Shown here: in pieces, positions 22,016 to 34,397 of the stretch
Layout: every line of letters begins with the position of its first letter
Numbering within the stretch: position 1 is the first letter of the stretch
Source of the DNA: Henricia sp. BOLD:AAB3569
Taxonomy: Eukaryota > Echinodermata > Asteroidea > Spinulosida > Echinasteridae
Assembly: GCA_037783545.1 (NCBI GenBank)
Contig: JBBELK010000454.1
Coordinates: forward strand, 1,240,001-1,304,000
DNA: 64,000 bases
Reading direction: 5' to 3'
Translations under genes and position numbers: made by a program
The notes under the pieces: model-generated
Databases searched by the model: none
What the model was told of the DNA's origin: nothing
The model's input: only the letters and a program-made list of their open reading frames with translations

Positions 22016-23760
22016 AACTTTCCCATATCAAGATAATTTTGACACGGCCAAACGCAGATGTGGTACTGTCACATCAGCTAGTCTAAGCGAAGCATTGTTG
22101 TTCCTGGAGCAAGATGGCGAACGGTTCCTTCACTTAGGGAAGTGTAGCCGTGTAGCCAATCAGTGTATACATATCAATGGTGTAAACCTGTCGCTGTAAT
22201 TCAAGAAGCGCCCTCTCTCGTTGTGAGCTGCTATAAATTTAAAATCCGCCATTTCAACCAGGGTTAAAATGAGTTGCCGGGTGAACTAACAACATGGCCG
22301 CTCTTTAATGTAATAAAGTTTGTTGGAATTCACCTGCGGACATCCGACAAGCGTGAGTTAAACCACTCTCGAATCATACCTCTCTAAAAAATACACGACC
22401 CAAACTTGATTAAAGTTCTTACGAAACGGGATAGTCCTCATAAAGAAATGTTCTCGAGGGTTTGTAAAATATGAATTACTTAATCAGGTATCTCTGGGTG
22501 GTTGTGTTTTTATGACAGTTACGAGACAAAACAGCACCGGCCGTGCCAGCTGCAGCCGTGAGCTATGCCGGGGGTGGAGAGACGCTACACTCGGGCTCTC
22601 AAACACGACAGTTTCGGTCGAGACACGCGCAAGGTGACATGTAGGAAACTAGCATGGAAACAAGAGGAGGTGTGATCTTGTTTGGTACGCCGCGAGTTGA
22701 TCATGTACGAGCGGTTGTGGGATGGAGTTCATGCTGGCATATCTGATGCCGGCATGTCTTAATGACCATTGATAGGACGTTTCGTTGGCGAAATCCGAAC
22801 TGAAATCAAAGAAAGCAACGCTGTCTATGGTACAAGAAGCGTCTTGATTTGGTAACCGTATCTGCCGCCAGTGACAATGCATACAGTAGTGTTTCCATAG
22901 ATGCGTTTCTCTGTCCGTTACGCATACGCACCGTGCGCGCTGCGTTAATGCGTGGCTGTGGACGCAAAACAATGACCTTATAAGGGACCACATGTCCTTT
23001 TCATAATAACAGTCCAACCTCGTCCTTGGAACTTTACAGATCAACTTGTTATCAACATTGTATTTATATAGATGTACACTGGTTTTAGACCCACAGAAAA
23101 AAAGTGTAGGCCCAAGTTGTTTTTTTTGTATAGATACACCATATAAACCCCGATCAAGGGGGAAATGTCACTTAAAGGTATTTGGTATTTCAAGTTGGAA
23201 ATTGACAACCGAAGGTATTTTTTGTATTAAAGTCCCAGCAACAGGAATTATTTTTTACCATTCACTTGTACACAAAATCCATAGGCCTATATAGATGTTC
23301 AAGGTTTTCTGAAGCATTGATGCATCTAAGTATAATTTATCGAGGCTAGTTTACCAACATTCTTCCTTAGATATGTTACACTCTTATTCCACGAATTTGT
23401 AAAAAGTTTTATCTTGCAAATGATACATAAAGCCTTAATGGCAAACAGCCTCCATAAACTAAGCCATCGAAACCACCATAAATTGTCGACCAAATTGGTT
23501 TTGGAAATGAGACAAGAGATCGTATCCTCGCTAAATGGCGGCATAAAACTGCCAAGTAGGCCATTACCAGTAAAATTGATTGTCGTTTTAAGATATATAG
23601 CAATAAACAAAACAAAATAGGCTCTGCCCTAAAGGCATATCTCGTTGTGTCAGGTAGTATACGCGTGCGTGGCATCGAGTATAAATGACCACACCTTTTT
23701 GGTGACATTTTGTTAAGAAGAAAATCCAGTTAGGACCAATTCATCCTAGTTCAATGTTGT
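22016..23760. other. Non-coding, no gene seen
   Basis: The 131-codon minus-strand frame at 22649-23044 has no recognisable domain and no supporting splice structure. Nothing else is supported. Confidence 0.35.
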
Positions 23761-23768
23761 TACAGAAC

Positions 23769-24396
23769 GGTTTCGAGTCAACTCGGTCCCGAGTCAACTC
23801 GGTCCCGAGTCAACTCGGTCCCAACGAACTAAGGCCCAGGACAACTTGACCGCACTTGGAAAATGTACAATGTTCCAAGCAGCCGATCTTTTCCGATTCA
23901 TTTGACGCAACATGCCGAGAAAAATATTCAGTCTGATTGTGAATGGCAATTTGACGTTACAAAGCGGCTTTCGCCTTACAAAATAACAAAGTGTATAGTT
24001 ACTTCAGAGCTTGTGTGAAAGCTCGCCGGGCGGTCATCACGCTCGTTTCCTTCCTCCATGTTTTTACTGCAAGGCTTGTGCGAGAAGAACCGATGACCGG
24101 CCGCGATACGCCAAATGCGAGGGCTTGCGAAAACGAACTTGACGCGAATCTGAAAATTTGCGCTACAAATTCGCTTAAGTTCAATTATTATGTTCACCGC
24201 AAATTGTTTGACGTGCGCACTACGCCGACTATGATCTTCAAACTTTTCTTCAAGTATCCCCTACATTTATTTGCCAATAACGGTCGAGTTGTCCTGGGGG
24301 TTGGTTCGTTGGGACCGAGTTGACTCGGGACCAAGTTGACCTGGGACCGAGTTGACCTGGGACCGAGTTGACTCGGTCCCGAGTTGACCTGCACCC
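23769..24396. mobile_element. Short foldback element with 16-bp tandem units and 8-bp target duplication
   Basis: Both ends are tandem 16-base units, GAGTCAACTCGGTCCC three times at the left and four to five diverged complements at the right. They continue inward as an inverted repeat (AACGAAC, CCAGGACAACT). The element is flanked by a direct duplication TACAGAAC at 23761-23768 and 24397-24404. The core of about 400 bp holds only short frames without known domains. Terminal tandem-repeat arms place it with foldback elements; 8-bp duplications are typical of hAT-type integration. Confidence 0.8.
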
Positions 24397-24404
24397 TACA
24401 GAAC

Positions 24405-27400
24405 ATTCCATTGAAACGGATTACATAATGACATCATGAGTTTAAGATTCCCATAGAAAAGCACAGATGTAAGCAAAGCATGACGTCTTAATGTATTTGG
24501 TCTACTAACACAATAAATTGTCTGTAGAGCTCTAGATGTCCTTTTTCTTGTAAAAAATAATGGATGATAAAATTATATAATTTTATAATGGTTCGTTGTA
24601 ATACCCTTCTACTATTCTAGTGTGCCTTCTCGCGTCTTCGACGTCCGCAAAGATTGTCCATATCGGATGTAGACCATTCGATAAGCAGAGGACGGCTGCC
24701 GTAAGTTTCAAAAAGGCTTACGCGCGGGATAACAGAAAAGAGTTTCTGAGACATTGCATGCTGCGTCTTTATTGGCTATTATGCATAGCAGCTGAAATTT
24801 CTGCAGGATATAGGCCATCAATGTTCGTCTATAGAAGTGCAATTTTATCTGTAAATGATACGACGGGCCTTTAAAATTAAACTCGCGTCTTCTAGTTGAA
24901 TACGACAAACGACCACCATACAATTTGTACGGACCCCATGACACCTATTATGCGAAACAGCAAAAGAGCATCATTTCGTAACATGATCCGCCAAGAATAC
25001 ATCACCAGCGATCTCAAACGCCCGAAGATCCATTATTCCGCGTCCATTACACTAGAAATTTATACCAAGCAATTCACAGACGGGCTATTACGGGCTTGGC
25101 GATCTACGTGACGTGGTTGTTTGACACAGTTGCGATGCGGAGTAGACGGGACGGGACTGTGGAAATGGGGAAGGCGAGAGGTTTTGGAGGAGGCGAATGT
25201 GGGGTATAGGAAGGTTAAGGGGGAGGGCGGCCGGGTCTCAATTTTGAAGTTTCATGATTTGGTGCTCGCTATAAGAAGGAAATGAAGACCGTTGTGGCGG
25301 GAACAGGTATAGCGATGTGCAGTTTGGCTAAATGCCTTCCACGAATTAGTAGGACCCGTAAGGGTTAGGCCCTATCTATTTTGCATGTTTTAACAAACTC
25401 ACGTGCATAACCATGTGTAATAAGACCTTGGGACCTTGCAGATTACCTTGTTATAACAGGAACTTTGTATTATCAGGAATGAAAACAATAAAGAACAAGG
25501 GATTGGGATCTAATTTTCTTTGTTTAGCAGAATGTTGTAACTATGTACTTACATTATGATTGGCGCAGCGATCTATTTCGGGATAAAATGTTAATTTGGC
25601 ACTTCAAGAAATAGACATGCAGGATTAATGTTATTAACTTTGCACGCCATACCCGAGTCAACGTGACGCGCGACGTTCCAATGCTTACGTAATCAGTGGT
25701 AAGGAATTACGAAACACGGGAATTCCAAAAATAGAGTTAAACTGCCAATCTTTTACTATACTTGAGGTTGAATCAAATCTTCCTACTCGAGAATCGCCGT
25801 TTACTGCTGACGTCTTTTATGACATCTCAGCCTATCCCTACAAGGCAGACATCTCAAGCGCACATCGCTGAATTGCTCATTTCAACCTCCAATTTCCAGT
25901 CTTTTATTGGACATTTTGGTTTTAATTTGAAATGTTAGTGGGAGTGTGAAGTGGGCCCAGCCCGGCGAGGTAGCCGAGAGCTTGAAGGAATGTTTCAATT
26001 ACGCTGAAGATGGAGGCGCGTGGTGTTGACTTTGAAATCCAAGGCTTTATCTTGTGCTGATGGCAGTGACGTTGATGAAGGAGACACCAGTGGCTGAAGA
26101 CGGTTAGTGGCAGGTGTCATAATAAAGCCCGTAACGGAAGCCTTTTAATGTGAAGGGAGAATGAAAACTTTGATGATGACAGAAATAAGGATTTAAGAAG
26201 TCTGATAAGGGCGAGATTTGCTTGCAGTTTGGACTGATGAGGCTGAAAGGTACGTATCAAAGGTAAAGTCGTTTTGCGAATTGCGCGCCAACTGTGTCCC
26301 CTGAAACAGTTATATACACAAAATGTTCATTTTAATATATAGAGCTAGCAACAAAAGAAACATAAATTTACAGTTTCACAACAATTTGAAAATGTCTGTT
26401 GTAATTAACTTGACATCGAAATATTCACACAACAGCTTAACTGTGCATTACTGCATACAGCTTCAGTATGCTGAAAATGCCCACTTTCAGATTGACTGTT
26501 TTTTTGGGGGGGGGGGGGGGGGGGGTTTCAATAAAAAAGTGGAGAACTTTTGTTGTTGTTGCTCGGTATAGAAAGGTGCCCGACTGTTTATGCGTTTTAA
26601 GCCTCGTCTTAACAACGAGGCTTGGTATATACATGTACATGCACGTATGGCAACTTCCCAATTAGCAAGATGAATTTTATAGAACTGAGACACGATTAAA
26701 AAATATTCTCGCCGTGAATAAAATCAATAATGCTAGTAAACTCAAGCTTGTTCTCTAAAAATACATGGCGCAGAGGCCACCATGCATGCGCAGTAAACAA
26801 GGGACTTCCACAATACGGCTAGGCCTAAACGCTCGGCGAAAAGGAATCACGACCGTATACCCCTTGAGACATTATCGTATTCACTTGCAAGTTACGAAAG
26901 GCTGGTGTTGCTACAAGAATCCAGTATCCTTTCTTCTAGCGACAAAGACCGAGAGAGTGACGATGCATGCCACAATGAGCTATATTGTCATTGAGTTATG
27001 TTTATTAAATTCCATGGGCCCTGCAGGTAATTAAATTCCCGGTGAAATATCGTTAAAACGCTAATAAAAACGGTTTCTAACATTCTGATTTGTTTGTTGT
27101 CATCTAAATTTAGAGGACTGGTTAAATATCATTAAGTTTATGGTCGTGATTTTCAAATCACTAAAAAAAATTACGGTTATTTTGTTTGCTTTGACCATTA
27201 TTGGATCGCGGTATTCAACGTGTTTATCTCATATCGGTGCATGCCACTAATGCAACATAATGCATTTCAAGTGCGTGATGCATAATAATGGAAGGAGCCG
27301 TCCTTTCACAAACTATGGCGTAGTCTCTGTGATAATGCATTCCGGGAGGCGATTTTTTTTTTTCGTACCGCTGTTTAGCGAACATTGCTTCTGATTGGTT

Positions 27401-27425
27401 TAACCCCTATGCATATGTTGCATAC
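24405..27425. other. 3 kb non-coding stretch, no gene seen
   Basis: No coding exon recognised. A run of 20 G occurs at 26506-26525. Short hairpins of the form GCCTCGT...ACGAGGC occur near 26601 and also near 14633, so they are probably ends of a degraded shared element. Confidence 0.4.
26506..26525 (+). repeat. Poly-G tract, 20 G
   Basis: An uninterrupted run of 20 G preceded by a T run. The length is likely uncertain in the assembly. Confidence 0.85.
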
Positions 27426-27667
27426 TGGGGCCAATTTCATGGCGTTGCTTAGCACAAAAATTTGCTTAGCACAGGATTTATTTGCTTTATAAAATGGATT
27501 ACAAGCCAAAATTATACGCCAACTTGTGTTCTTCGCAAGAGTAGGATAATACCTTTCAATATACATCACTTACGATTTTGGCTGGCAATCCATTTTTGCA
27601 AAATAAAGCAAACAAATCCTGTGCTAAGCAAATTTTTGTGCTAAGCAACGCCATGAGATTGGCCCCA
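27426..27667. mobile_element. MITE with 70-80 bp inverted repeats (TGGGGCCAAT ends)
   Basis: TGGGGCCAATTTCATGGCGT at the left has its complement ending at 27667. The arms include TTGCTTAGCACAAAAATTTG. Related GGGCC...TTCAT...AAGC fragments occur near 38750-38785 and 42404-42630. Confidence 0.8.
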
Positions 27668-27753
27668 GATGTGTTTTGTCGATAACTACCTCAAGATAAC
27701 CCCACACCATACCACACTCTTTCCTCAATTAATAGTGAAAAAATTTAATACGA

Positions 27754-27821
27754 CTCAAAGGAGATTCGAACCTGCAATCTCTCGATTGATAGTACTACGT
27801 CTTAACCACTAGACTACCATA
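27754..27821 (-). repeat. tRNA-like SINE head (remnant)
   Basis: On the minus strand, GGTAGTCTAGTGGTTAAGAC resembles a tRNA A box and GCAGGTTCGAATCTCC a B box. The acceptor stem is not intact, so it is unlikely to be a working tRNA. Confidence 0.6.
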
Positions 27822-28671
27822 TATGAATATTCATTTACAATGCACCAATCGATGAAGCCCCATAGCGAATATGTGGTACGGAAAAAAATATCGCTTCCGG
27901 GAGAGCTACACTTTCATACACGTATAGGACCTACTCCCAATCCACTGAGCTCTATTAACAGTGTCCCAACCATGTCCCATTTCATGGTTCTCACTTGCGG
28001 CGTGGAGTATGCGTTTGCACAAGACAGACAACCAGTGTGTCAATTTTTTTTCTTCCAATTTCTTATTCGACAAAAATTAACCGTGATTTTGTTTCAGCCA
28101 AAAGTCAAAGTTCTCCATAAAGCCCACAAAAACAACACTACAAGCTTTAACGAGAAAAAAGGTTTACTTTTTTGTCTGCAACGAATAAAGTAAACTGTAC
28201 CTTGTTTCAGACTTCGTTTCATTAGTTCTTTAATGATCCGGTTTTGGAGGCCCTACGTATGCTCATTTTGAGAAGATTAGACATAAGAAAGCAATTATAT
28301 TAATATCTGTTGAGTGATTTATCTTGTGGACAAGGGTGAGCTCGCTGGTCACGCGTATAATTTCCATAGGTCAAAATCGTTTATTTAGTGAGTTTATTTA
28401 GCAAGTTGGATACAATTCCTGTTTTAGTGATCAGTTCAGTGATCTGGAACGCGGCAACAGACCAAAGCATATGCAGTGTGAATTCGATTCATGGCCGTGA
28501 ATGGCGACGACACGACGCCGTGTCCTTCAGCAAGGCACTTTGTGAGCAAAACAGCACAACGAACAGTGCTTACTTTACTCCTTGCAAGGCTAGAAGCGTC
28601 ATGTATCTGCGCATGCTCGAGGCTATATACGCGTAGATTCGCTTCATAAAACCCGCGTGCTGTGTGTTAAG
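27822..28671. other. Non-coding, no gene seen
   Basis: No recognised coding exon or repeat. Confidence 0.35.
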
Positions 28672-28808
28672 AACGTCACTTGCCAAGGTATACTGGGTCT
28701 AAACATTCACTGGTAATCTAAATCGTCCGTCGCCGCTGAGAGCAGGGAAACAGTTCACTAGTTTTAGTGTAGACCCAGTAACCTTGGCAATGCACAAAGG
28801 GTGACGTT
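28672..28808. mobile_element. Family B-related MITE
   Basis: Inverted ends AACGTCACTTGCCAAGG and its near complement GGTGACGTT, with ACTGGGTCTAAAC pairing with GTGTAGACCCAGT. The layout (GACGT, TTGCCA, TCTAAAC) parallels the elements at 5147 and 54514. Confidence 0.65.
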
Positions 28809-29251
28809 TTCACATTAGTACTCCATTTCATCTGATTGGCAGATGGCCTGCATTGAACTACCCTCAGAAAGCAAGGACTATGCTACCTCCACTGTGGATT
28901 ACCCCACCCACCAAAACCACTCCATGCTGGAGGCTGTGCAATGGTCAGCCTGCGTTTACTGACCTACCCACAGAGAGCAAGGGTTAAGCAATCTCCGGAC
29001 AGATATGTACTTATAGGATTGCTTCTTTACGATGCGAACCCCATCTCATCCGTCCATCACCGTGAATAGGATGATTCGGGTTTTGGTTAGATTAAATTCA
29101 TAATTATGAAGGTAGTTCTCCAAATGCACATTTCCGGGGGGGAAAAAGGACACTTGAGCGAACAATATACAAGTATGCTTATGGATCATAAGAATTTTAG
29201 TTTTCAGCCAATTCCGTGGAAGTCTGACTTAGGTTATAGTGAGATTTTTCA
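28809..29251. other. Non-coding, no gene seen
   Basis: Two imperfect copies of a CTACC(C)TCAGAAAGCAAGG / CTACCCACAGAGAGCAAGG segment occur near 28860 and 28970, a weak internal repeat. Confidence 0.35.
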
Positions 29252-29366
29252 TAGACCCTTTGCATCAGCGGTCATGACAGGGATCGGGAGCAGGTTTTCA
29301 TATTTAAATGATGTGACAATAGATCCACAAAGTGGCTATATACTCATGCATGATGCACGATGACAC
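29252..29366. mobile_element. Family A MITE, copy 5 (right end missing)
   Basis: It begins TAGACCCTTTGCATCAGCGG and keeps the family interior to GATGCACGATGACAC, where similarity stops before the right terminal repeat. Confidence 0.75.
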
Positions 29367-30241
29367 TTTGTTTTCGTTCCTGAATCCTGATAATACAAGA
29401 CATTCTGCAAGTAGTCTCGAGAACCTTTTATTGACAAGATCCAACTGTACTTCTGAAAAATCAAAATGACAGGAAATTCTAAACTTGTATATTTATGTAT
29501 AACCTTCTAGCTTTTAAATAGTTTTGATTGATTTGGTTTGCCTATTCCAAAAAGAGACACTGGTCATGACTCATGACTTGTCGGAACTCTGTCAAATACT
29601 GCGGTCAAGTATGCCATCTTTGGGCAGCTTGAAGAGGGTCAGTGATGGTGCGGTCAAGAAAAGAAAAATGGCATCGGAGCCATGCAGATTGTCCGGCCTT
29701 GTTGCCATATCAACGAACTGATTCGAGTATGAAGGCTAAGATGGAGGAGACACAAAATCGAAGATTAAGGGAAAACGGTTCGCCGACGGCTTGCGTTAAG
29801 TTAATCAGCTAAGCCAAGCTGAAGCTTGCTTCAATTTATCAATCAAAGAGCGCCGATTCAGAATCGATTTGATGAAGAAATTAAAGGAGAAAGTGGGAAA
29901 GCCGAGGCTTGCACCTGAGGGGTCATTACAAGTCGGTTTCCCATTTCAAAATGGTCATCCAACCAATTTTAATGAGGTACATGTATAGCTTAACTCAGTT
30001 TAAGGCCGTATACATTTGGACGATTATGTGTAAATATTTATTTGGGGCAATTTCCTAAAAAGTTGAGGCGGGCGTGCTATTAACCTTTTTGAAGTATAAT
30101 GGTGGAAACTCGAGGGCGCACTTTGATTTTGGTAATAAATTCGAATTAAATGCAAAATATCTGCAGTTCTTACTTTGCACTTATTTTTTATTTACATGTC
30201 CTTATACACGAATCCGGTTGCTAAGGACTCCTTCCCTGCAA
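29367..30241. other. Non-coding, no gene seen
   Basis: No recognised coding exon or repeat. Confidence 0.35.
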
Positions 30242-30449
30242 GTCCGCCATAGCTGGGGGCCATCCACTGCCATGCACTGGGCGCTTTGTCTTGTTGTTAA
30301 ATCGAACAGCGCACAACGCGTACGCGTACACAGGCTTCGCAAGCAAATAAACGCGCAAAATTGTTCGAAGTGACAACATAATGTAACAGCATATCATCAA
30401 CACAAAACCCACAGTTCATGGCACTGGATGGCCCCCAGCTATGGCGGAC
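30242..30449. mobile_element. MITE with GTCCGCCATAGCTGGGGGCC ends
   Basis: About 208 bp. The left end, GTCCGCCATAGCTGGGGGCC followed by ATCCA, pairs with its complement at 30417-30449. The centre is unpaired and GCG-rich. Confidence 0.75.
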
Positions 30450-30838
30450 GTACACGGACCATGACTTTGCAGCTCGGATTGGTGTATACATGTAAATCAA
30501 GTTTTTGGAAAGATATACAAAATTGTAAAAATGCATACGCCCTCTCTATACAAATAGAATTAAAATAAAATAAATAAAAAAATAAATAAATTTACCAAGT
30601 TCAATTTTAAGTACTTAAAACAAACTGTGGTTCAAATGCCCCCAAAACATTGCAGACGTCCTAATCATGTATCAGGCAATGCGTGCAAAGATTCACAATA
30701 TCAGTCGAGAATTACAGTTACCTACGTCATCATTTTCTTATCGTCATGGAAACGACTAGCTTTTGAAAGATGACGAGTTGACAGTACATGTAGTAACAAT
30801 TATGTTTCAAGTTTTGTGTAATTGTGCACGCAGCAGTA
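30450..30838. other. Non-coding; A-rich simple sequence
   Basis: An AAATAAAATAAATAAA simple repeat lies at about 30558-30590. No gene seen. Confidence 0.4.
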
Positions 30839-31332
30839 AAGGAGAATTCTCACGGGCCATCGTTAATGCATAGTTCCGACCTGTCAATCAAGCCGAACCC
30901 GCGACCAATCACAACAGAGCTAGCAGACGGCGCCCACAAAGGTCAAAGTGATGCAATCATCACAAACAATCACGCGATTTTCTGCCCATACAGTTTGTAT
31001 GTTGTATGAGCCACTGACCGGGTGAATTTTGGTTTCAATGTCGGGCGATTCTCTGTTCAAAGGTAGGAAAGCGCATTTTTATGAAATATATGTCATCCCT
31101 GCATTACTAGCCCTTCGCTCAGTGTGTGCTACGGTAACTGTCGACCTCAAAACATAAATACCTTTGAGTTTTCTCCAATGAATCTGTGCTTTCCATGCCG
31201 AGTCCCGTTGCTTTGTACGTAGTCTCGCCATTTTTTTTGCGATGGCTTGTGAGCGCATAGCAACAATATCTAAGGGGCGGGGTTAACTGGGCAATCTCGG
31301 AACTATGCATTGCGAGGGCAGTAATTTTCCCT
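30839..31332. mobile_element. Probable inverted-repeat element, about 0.5 kb
   Basis: The left end (AAGGAGAATTCTCACGGG, then AATGCATAGTTCCGA) pairs with the right end (TCGGAACTATGCATT, then ATTTTCCCTT). The arms are imperfect, about 45 bases. The frame at 31119-31472 on the minus strand has no known domain. Confidence 0.55.
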
Positions 31333-31727
31333 TCAATGCTAGATGTTGTTTGCCGAGAAAATAACAGTTCATGGAAAACACACAAAACGTAGAGACTTGA
31401 TGCAAGCACACAGAGGAAGGTTGTGTGATTCAGAGATAGGGTTGCCGAGATTAATTGTTCTCCCGCCACCACCTTTCAGCAGAAAGGAAACGTGAGAGTG
31501 CTTCATCCATCGTTCTTATATTCTATAAAGAGGATACACCAATAATCAAAAGTCAACATGAATCCACACTGCCGGAGGCGATGCCTATAGGAACAAACGA
31601 TGAATGTTTCACTTACGTCCGCAATTTACGGAATTAATACCTTGCCACCAACCTGCCTGACTCTCGAGAGGGCGCGCTGCCATGGAAACATGTAAGACAC
31701 CCGAGGGTATGAAGGAAACAGAATCAG

Positions 31728-31760
31728 TTTGCCAAAGGTCTCGGGTTCGAATCCCGACCT
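31728..31760 (+). repeat. Fragment of a tRNA-like SINE (B-box half)
   Basis: GGTCTCGGGTTCGAATCCCG is a perfect T-arm/B-box, but no D-arm precedes it. It is an isolated 3' half of a tRNA-derived repeat. Confidence 0.5.
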
Positions 31761-31936
31761 TGTGCTTTTCTTTCATCCAGCAATCTGATAATTTCTGTGA
31801 TTATTAGGCACCACACCATTATGTTACATTTCTCTTTCAAGTGAAGGATTTAGAAAGCAAAACTATTACCAAAACCGTCTCGTAGCAAAACAAATTGGTC
31901 GAGCCTTCTGATTACTACAATTCGTCTAGATCAGTG

Positions 31937-32430
31937 TATTGAGCTCGTGCCAATGACGTAATTTTGGGAGTAAAACAATGCCCCGTCGTTCTGAAAGCAA
32001 TGTGCGGGCGCGTTGTGTGTGTGTCTATAGCGCGCGTAACGCGCTATGAGGCTCCCATTCATTGAGCTATATATATAACTGGAGACAGCATCTGGCTGGA
32101 ATCGCGTCCGCGCGTGCGTTTTCAAGTAGGGTAAACAACATAATATTTCACGGTTCTTGAATTAATGAGAACAGCAATGTTAATAGGCCGTGCAGTGCTA
32201 CATGCGTTTACCCTCCCGACGCGCCGCCATTGTTCGGCCGCGCATTTCTACACAAACACTCCCAGATGCCGTATCCAGTATATGTATGTAAATCAATGCT
32301 CCCATTGGTGAACTAAACCGCGTTACGCCCACCAGACACACACAACGCGCACGCACATTGCTTCCACATTGACTCAGCATTATTTGACTCCCAAAATGGC
32401 ATATTCGCACGTGTTCGAAAGGGGTCAATA
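31937..32430. mobile_element. Family C MITE, copy 2, with an insertion
   Basis: The ends match copy 1 at 6170-6419 (TATTGAGCTCGTGCCAATGA; complement of TATTGACCCCTTTCGAACAC). It is longer by about 240 bp because a separate element lies at 32060-32298. Confidence 0.85.
32060..32298. mobile_element. Nested hAT-like MITE with 8-bp target duplication
   Basis: 239 bp with inverted ends CATTGA(G/T)(C/T)TA... enclosing ATAACTGGAGACAGCATCTG and its imperfect complement. It is flanked by CTCCCATT at 32052-32059 and 32299-32306. The uninterrupted family C copy carries a single CTCTCATT at the same place, which supports a true insertion with an 8-bp duplication, as in hAT transposons. Confidence 0.8.
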
Positions 32431-34397
32431 GTGTTCTTAAATGGGACAATTATTTGGATTCCTATCAAAATGACTACAGTAGAAATTCCAGTGAGTTCGA
32501 TTCTGTGAACCTCGTATACGAGACCCAATACATCAAATCAAAACAAACCAATCTCCGGAAATGAAACGAGGCGTCGTATACTAACAAACCACACAGACAG
32601 AGTGACAAATGGACGTTGGTTTAATTTCTCCCGAAATGGTGTCCTCATGCAGTATACACTGAGCTGAGAGATGTCTAATAACACCCTGATCCGAGTGACA
32701 CTTTAATCTATTGGTCCCCAAAGCGTCAGGTTGTTTGATTCCGCGCTTTCATATGTCAATCTTGGAGCTTTTCATGTCTTCTATAGGCCACTGACCTCTA
32801 AGAATCTGGTGTGCTTTGATTAAAGGTATTAAAGGTGTTAAAGGTGACTTTGATTAAAGGTGCATTTTGCCCAAGAACGGGCGAATATATAGGTTGTAAA
32901 AAGCGTCCCATACGGAAAACGTGTCACAAAACAACGACCACATTTTGATGGCTATATAGGTATACAATGCATAAATTGTATATATCCAACAAAACAATTC
33001 TTGACCATATTTCGACGTACATAAATTATCGAGGAATTTAAAACGGTCATAAAAAACGAGGTCTCTGTGCTTTCTTTTGTGATAACATTTGCAAATGAAA
33101 ATACGCGCAACGTAATACAATGGCTCAACATCTGAAACTAGGCTGCCTGTGTTAATTTGAAATTTGTCAATGTCTTGACTTTACCAATGTAGGCTACTGC
33201 GCATGTTGCGTTGACATCAAAACTGCATCACACTCTACTAGTCTACATTAACCACCCAAAACCAAAACTACAACCAAAAGATCCGTTCCTGCATTTGAGG
33301 AAACCTTTTTGCCAGAGGAGACGAAGATTTCCTCCTAGACGAAGCAAAAACAGCCACCAATTAAATTCCCAAATCTCTTAAAGCTCTCCGCTAAAACATT
33401 TTACGCACTTTCCTTTGGGACCATTAGCTACAGTGCGAAGCCAAAAGGCACACCAGAAACATGAGCAAACACACAGACACCATACGCTACATCCGATGGC
33501 TGATGAAAGAGACACCAGAAGACGCGCGTGAAAGGCGGACTTGAATCGGCAGGTGCTTCGGGGTATAAACGCGTCCTCCCAAAGCTTCCGCACATTTCAG
33601 CTGTCCAAATACTGCTGGATGAGCCAAGCATAATAGCGTTTAGGAGGCAAAGACTCGACAGCCTCATTCCCCGGTCTCAATGTCCCATTCGCACTTAGAA
33701 GACGACATTTGTTTTTCGAGGATGCCCTTGGGAGTTTAGAAGCTGTGCCAATCTTGCGGAGATCTTTTAACAATTGTTGGATAATCTACTGTCACATGTA
33801 CTTAATGTGCTCAAAATAAATAAGTAAAATGGAGTCATGTGCTTTATATGTACCTCAGAGAGAGAAGCAACCACCTCCCGAAAAACATGATCATAAATCA
33901 CATACATTGAGTATCCAACGCAATATTCGGTATGGAGCCTAATCACCATTGAAATGAAACAACCAAATTGGTTGAGTGTCCACGCACTAATCATTAATGT
34001 ACCACCCTTTTCACTCTCGTTTTGGCTTCTTAAAAATCAGAAATGACGTCCTATAAAGACCATTAATATTAGACATGCCGTTGACTGATTGAGGTCGACT
34101 GAACCTCGACAGGACGCAAAGAAAATCGTTTATGCAGACCTGATAATATATTGTGCTGTCAACTTGATATAATTTAATCGTACGCCAAGTCTAGTCTGAA
34201 TTCATTATCGACCTTCTCGGTCGCGCGCGGTGTAGTAAGGGTGGCAGTCAGGTATGGTGCAAATGGTCATTTGACGGCCCACCTTAGGAATAACAACATC
34301 GTAACGCCTGAGCGCGATCCAATAACAACGGTGCACAAACTCACTGAGTGTATCTTGCAATAATTTAGAGCGCGTCTGCTCGAGTCATTTTAAGCAC
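32431..34397. other. 2 kb non-coding stretch, no gene seen
   Basis: No coding exon recognised on either strand; reading frames up to 88 codons have no known features. A short direct repeat of TTAAAGGT units occurs near 32820-32862. Confidence 0.4.

Noticed and set aside
22649-23044. 131-codon open frame on the - strand
   Set aside because: No recognisable motif, no plausible splice partners, and overlapping frames of similar length in the same interval.
23991-24323. 110-codon frame inside the small foldback element as a transposase
   Set aside because: It is too short, overlaps similar frames on the other strand, and has no catalytic motif.
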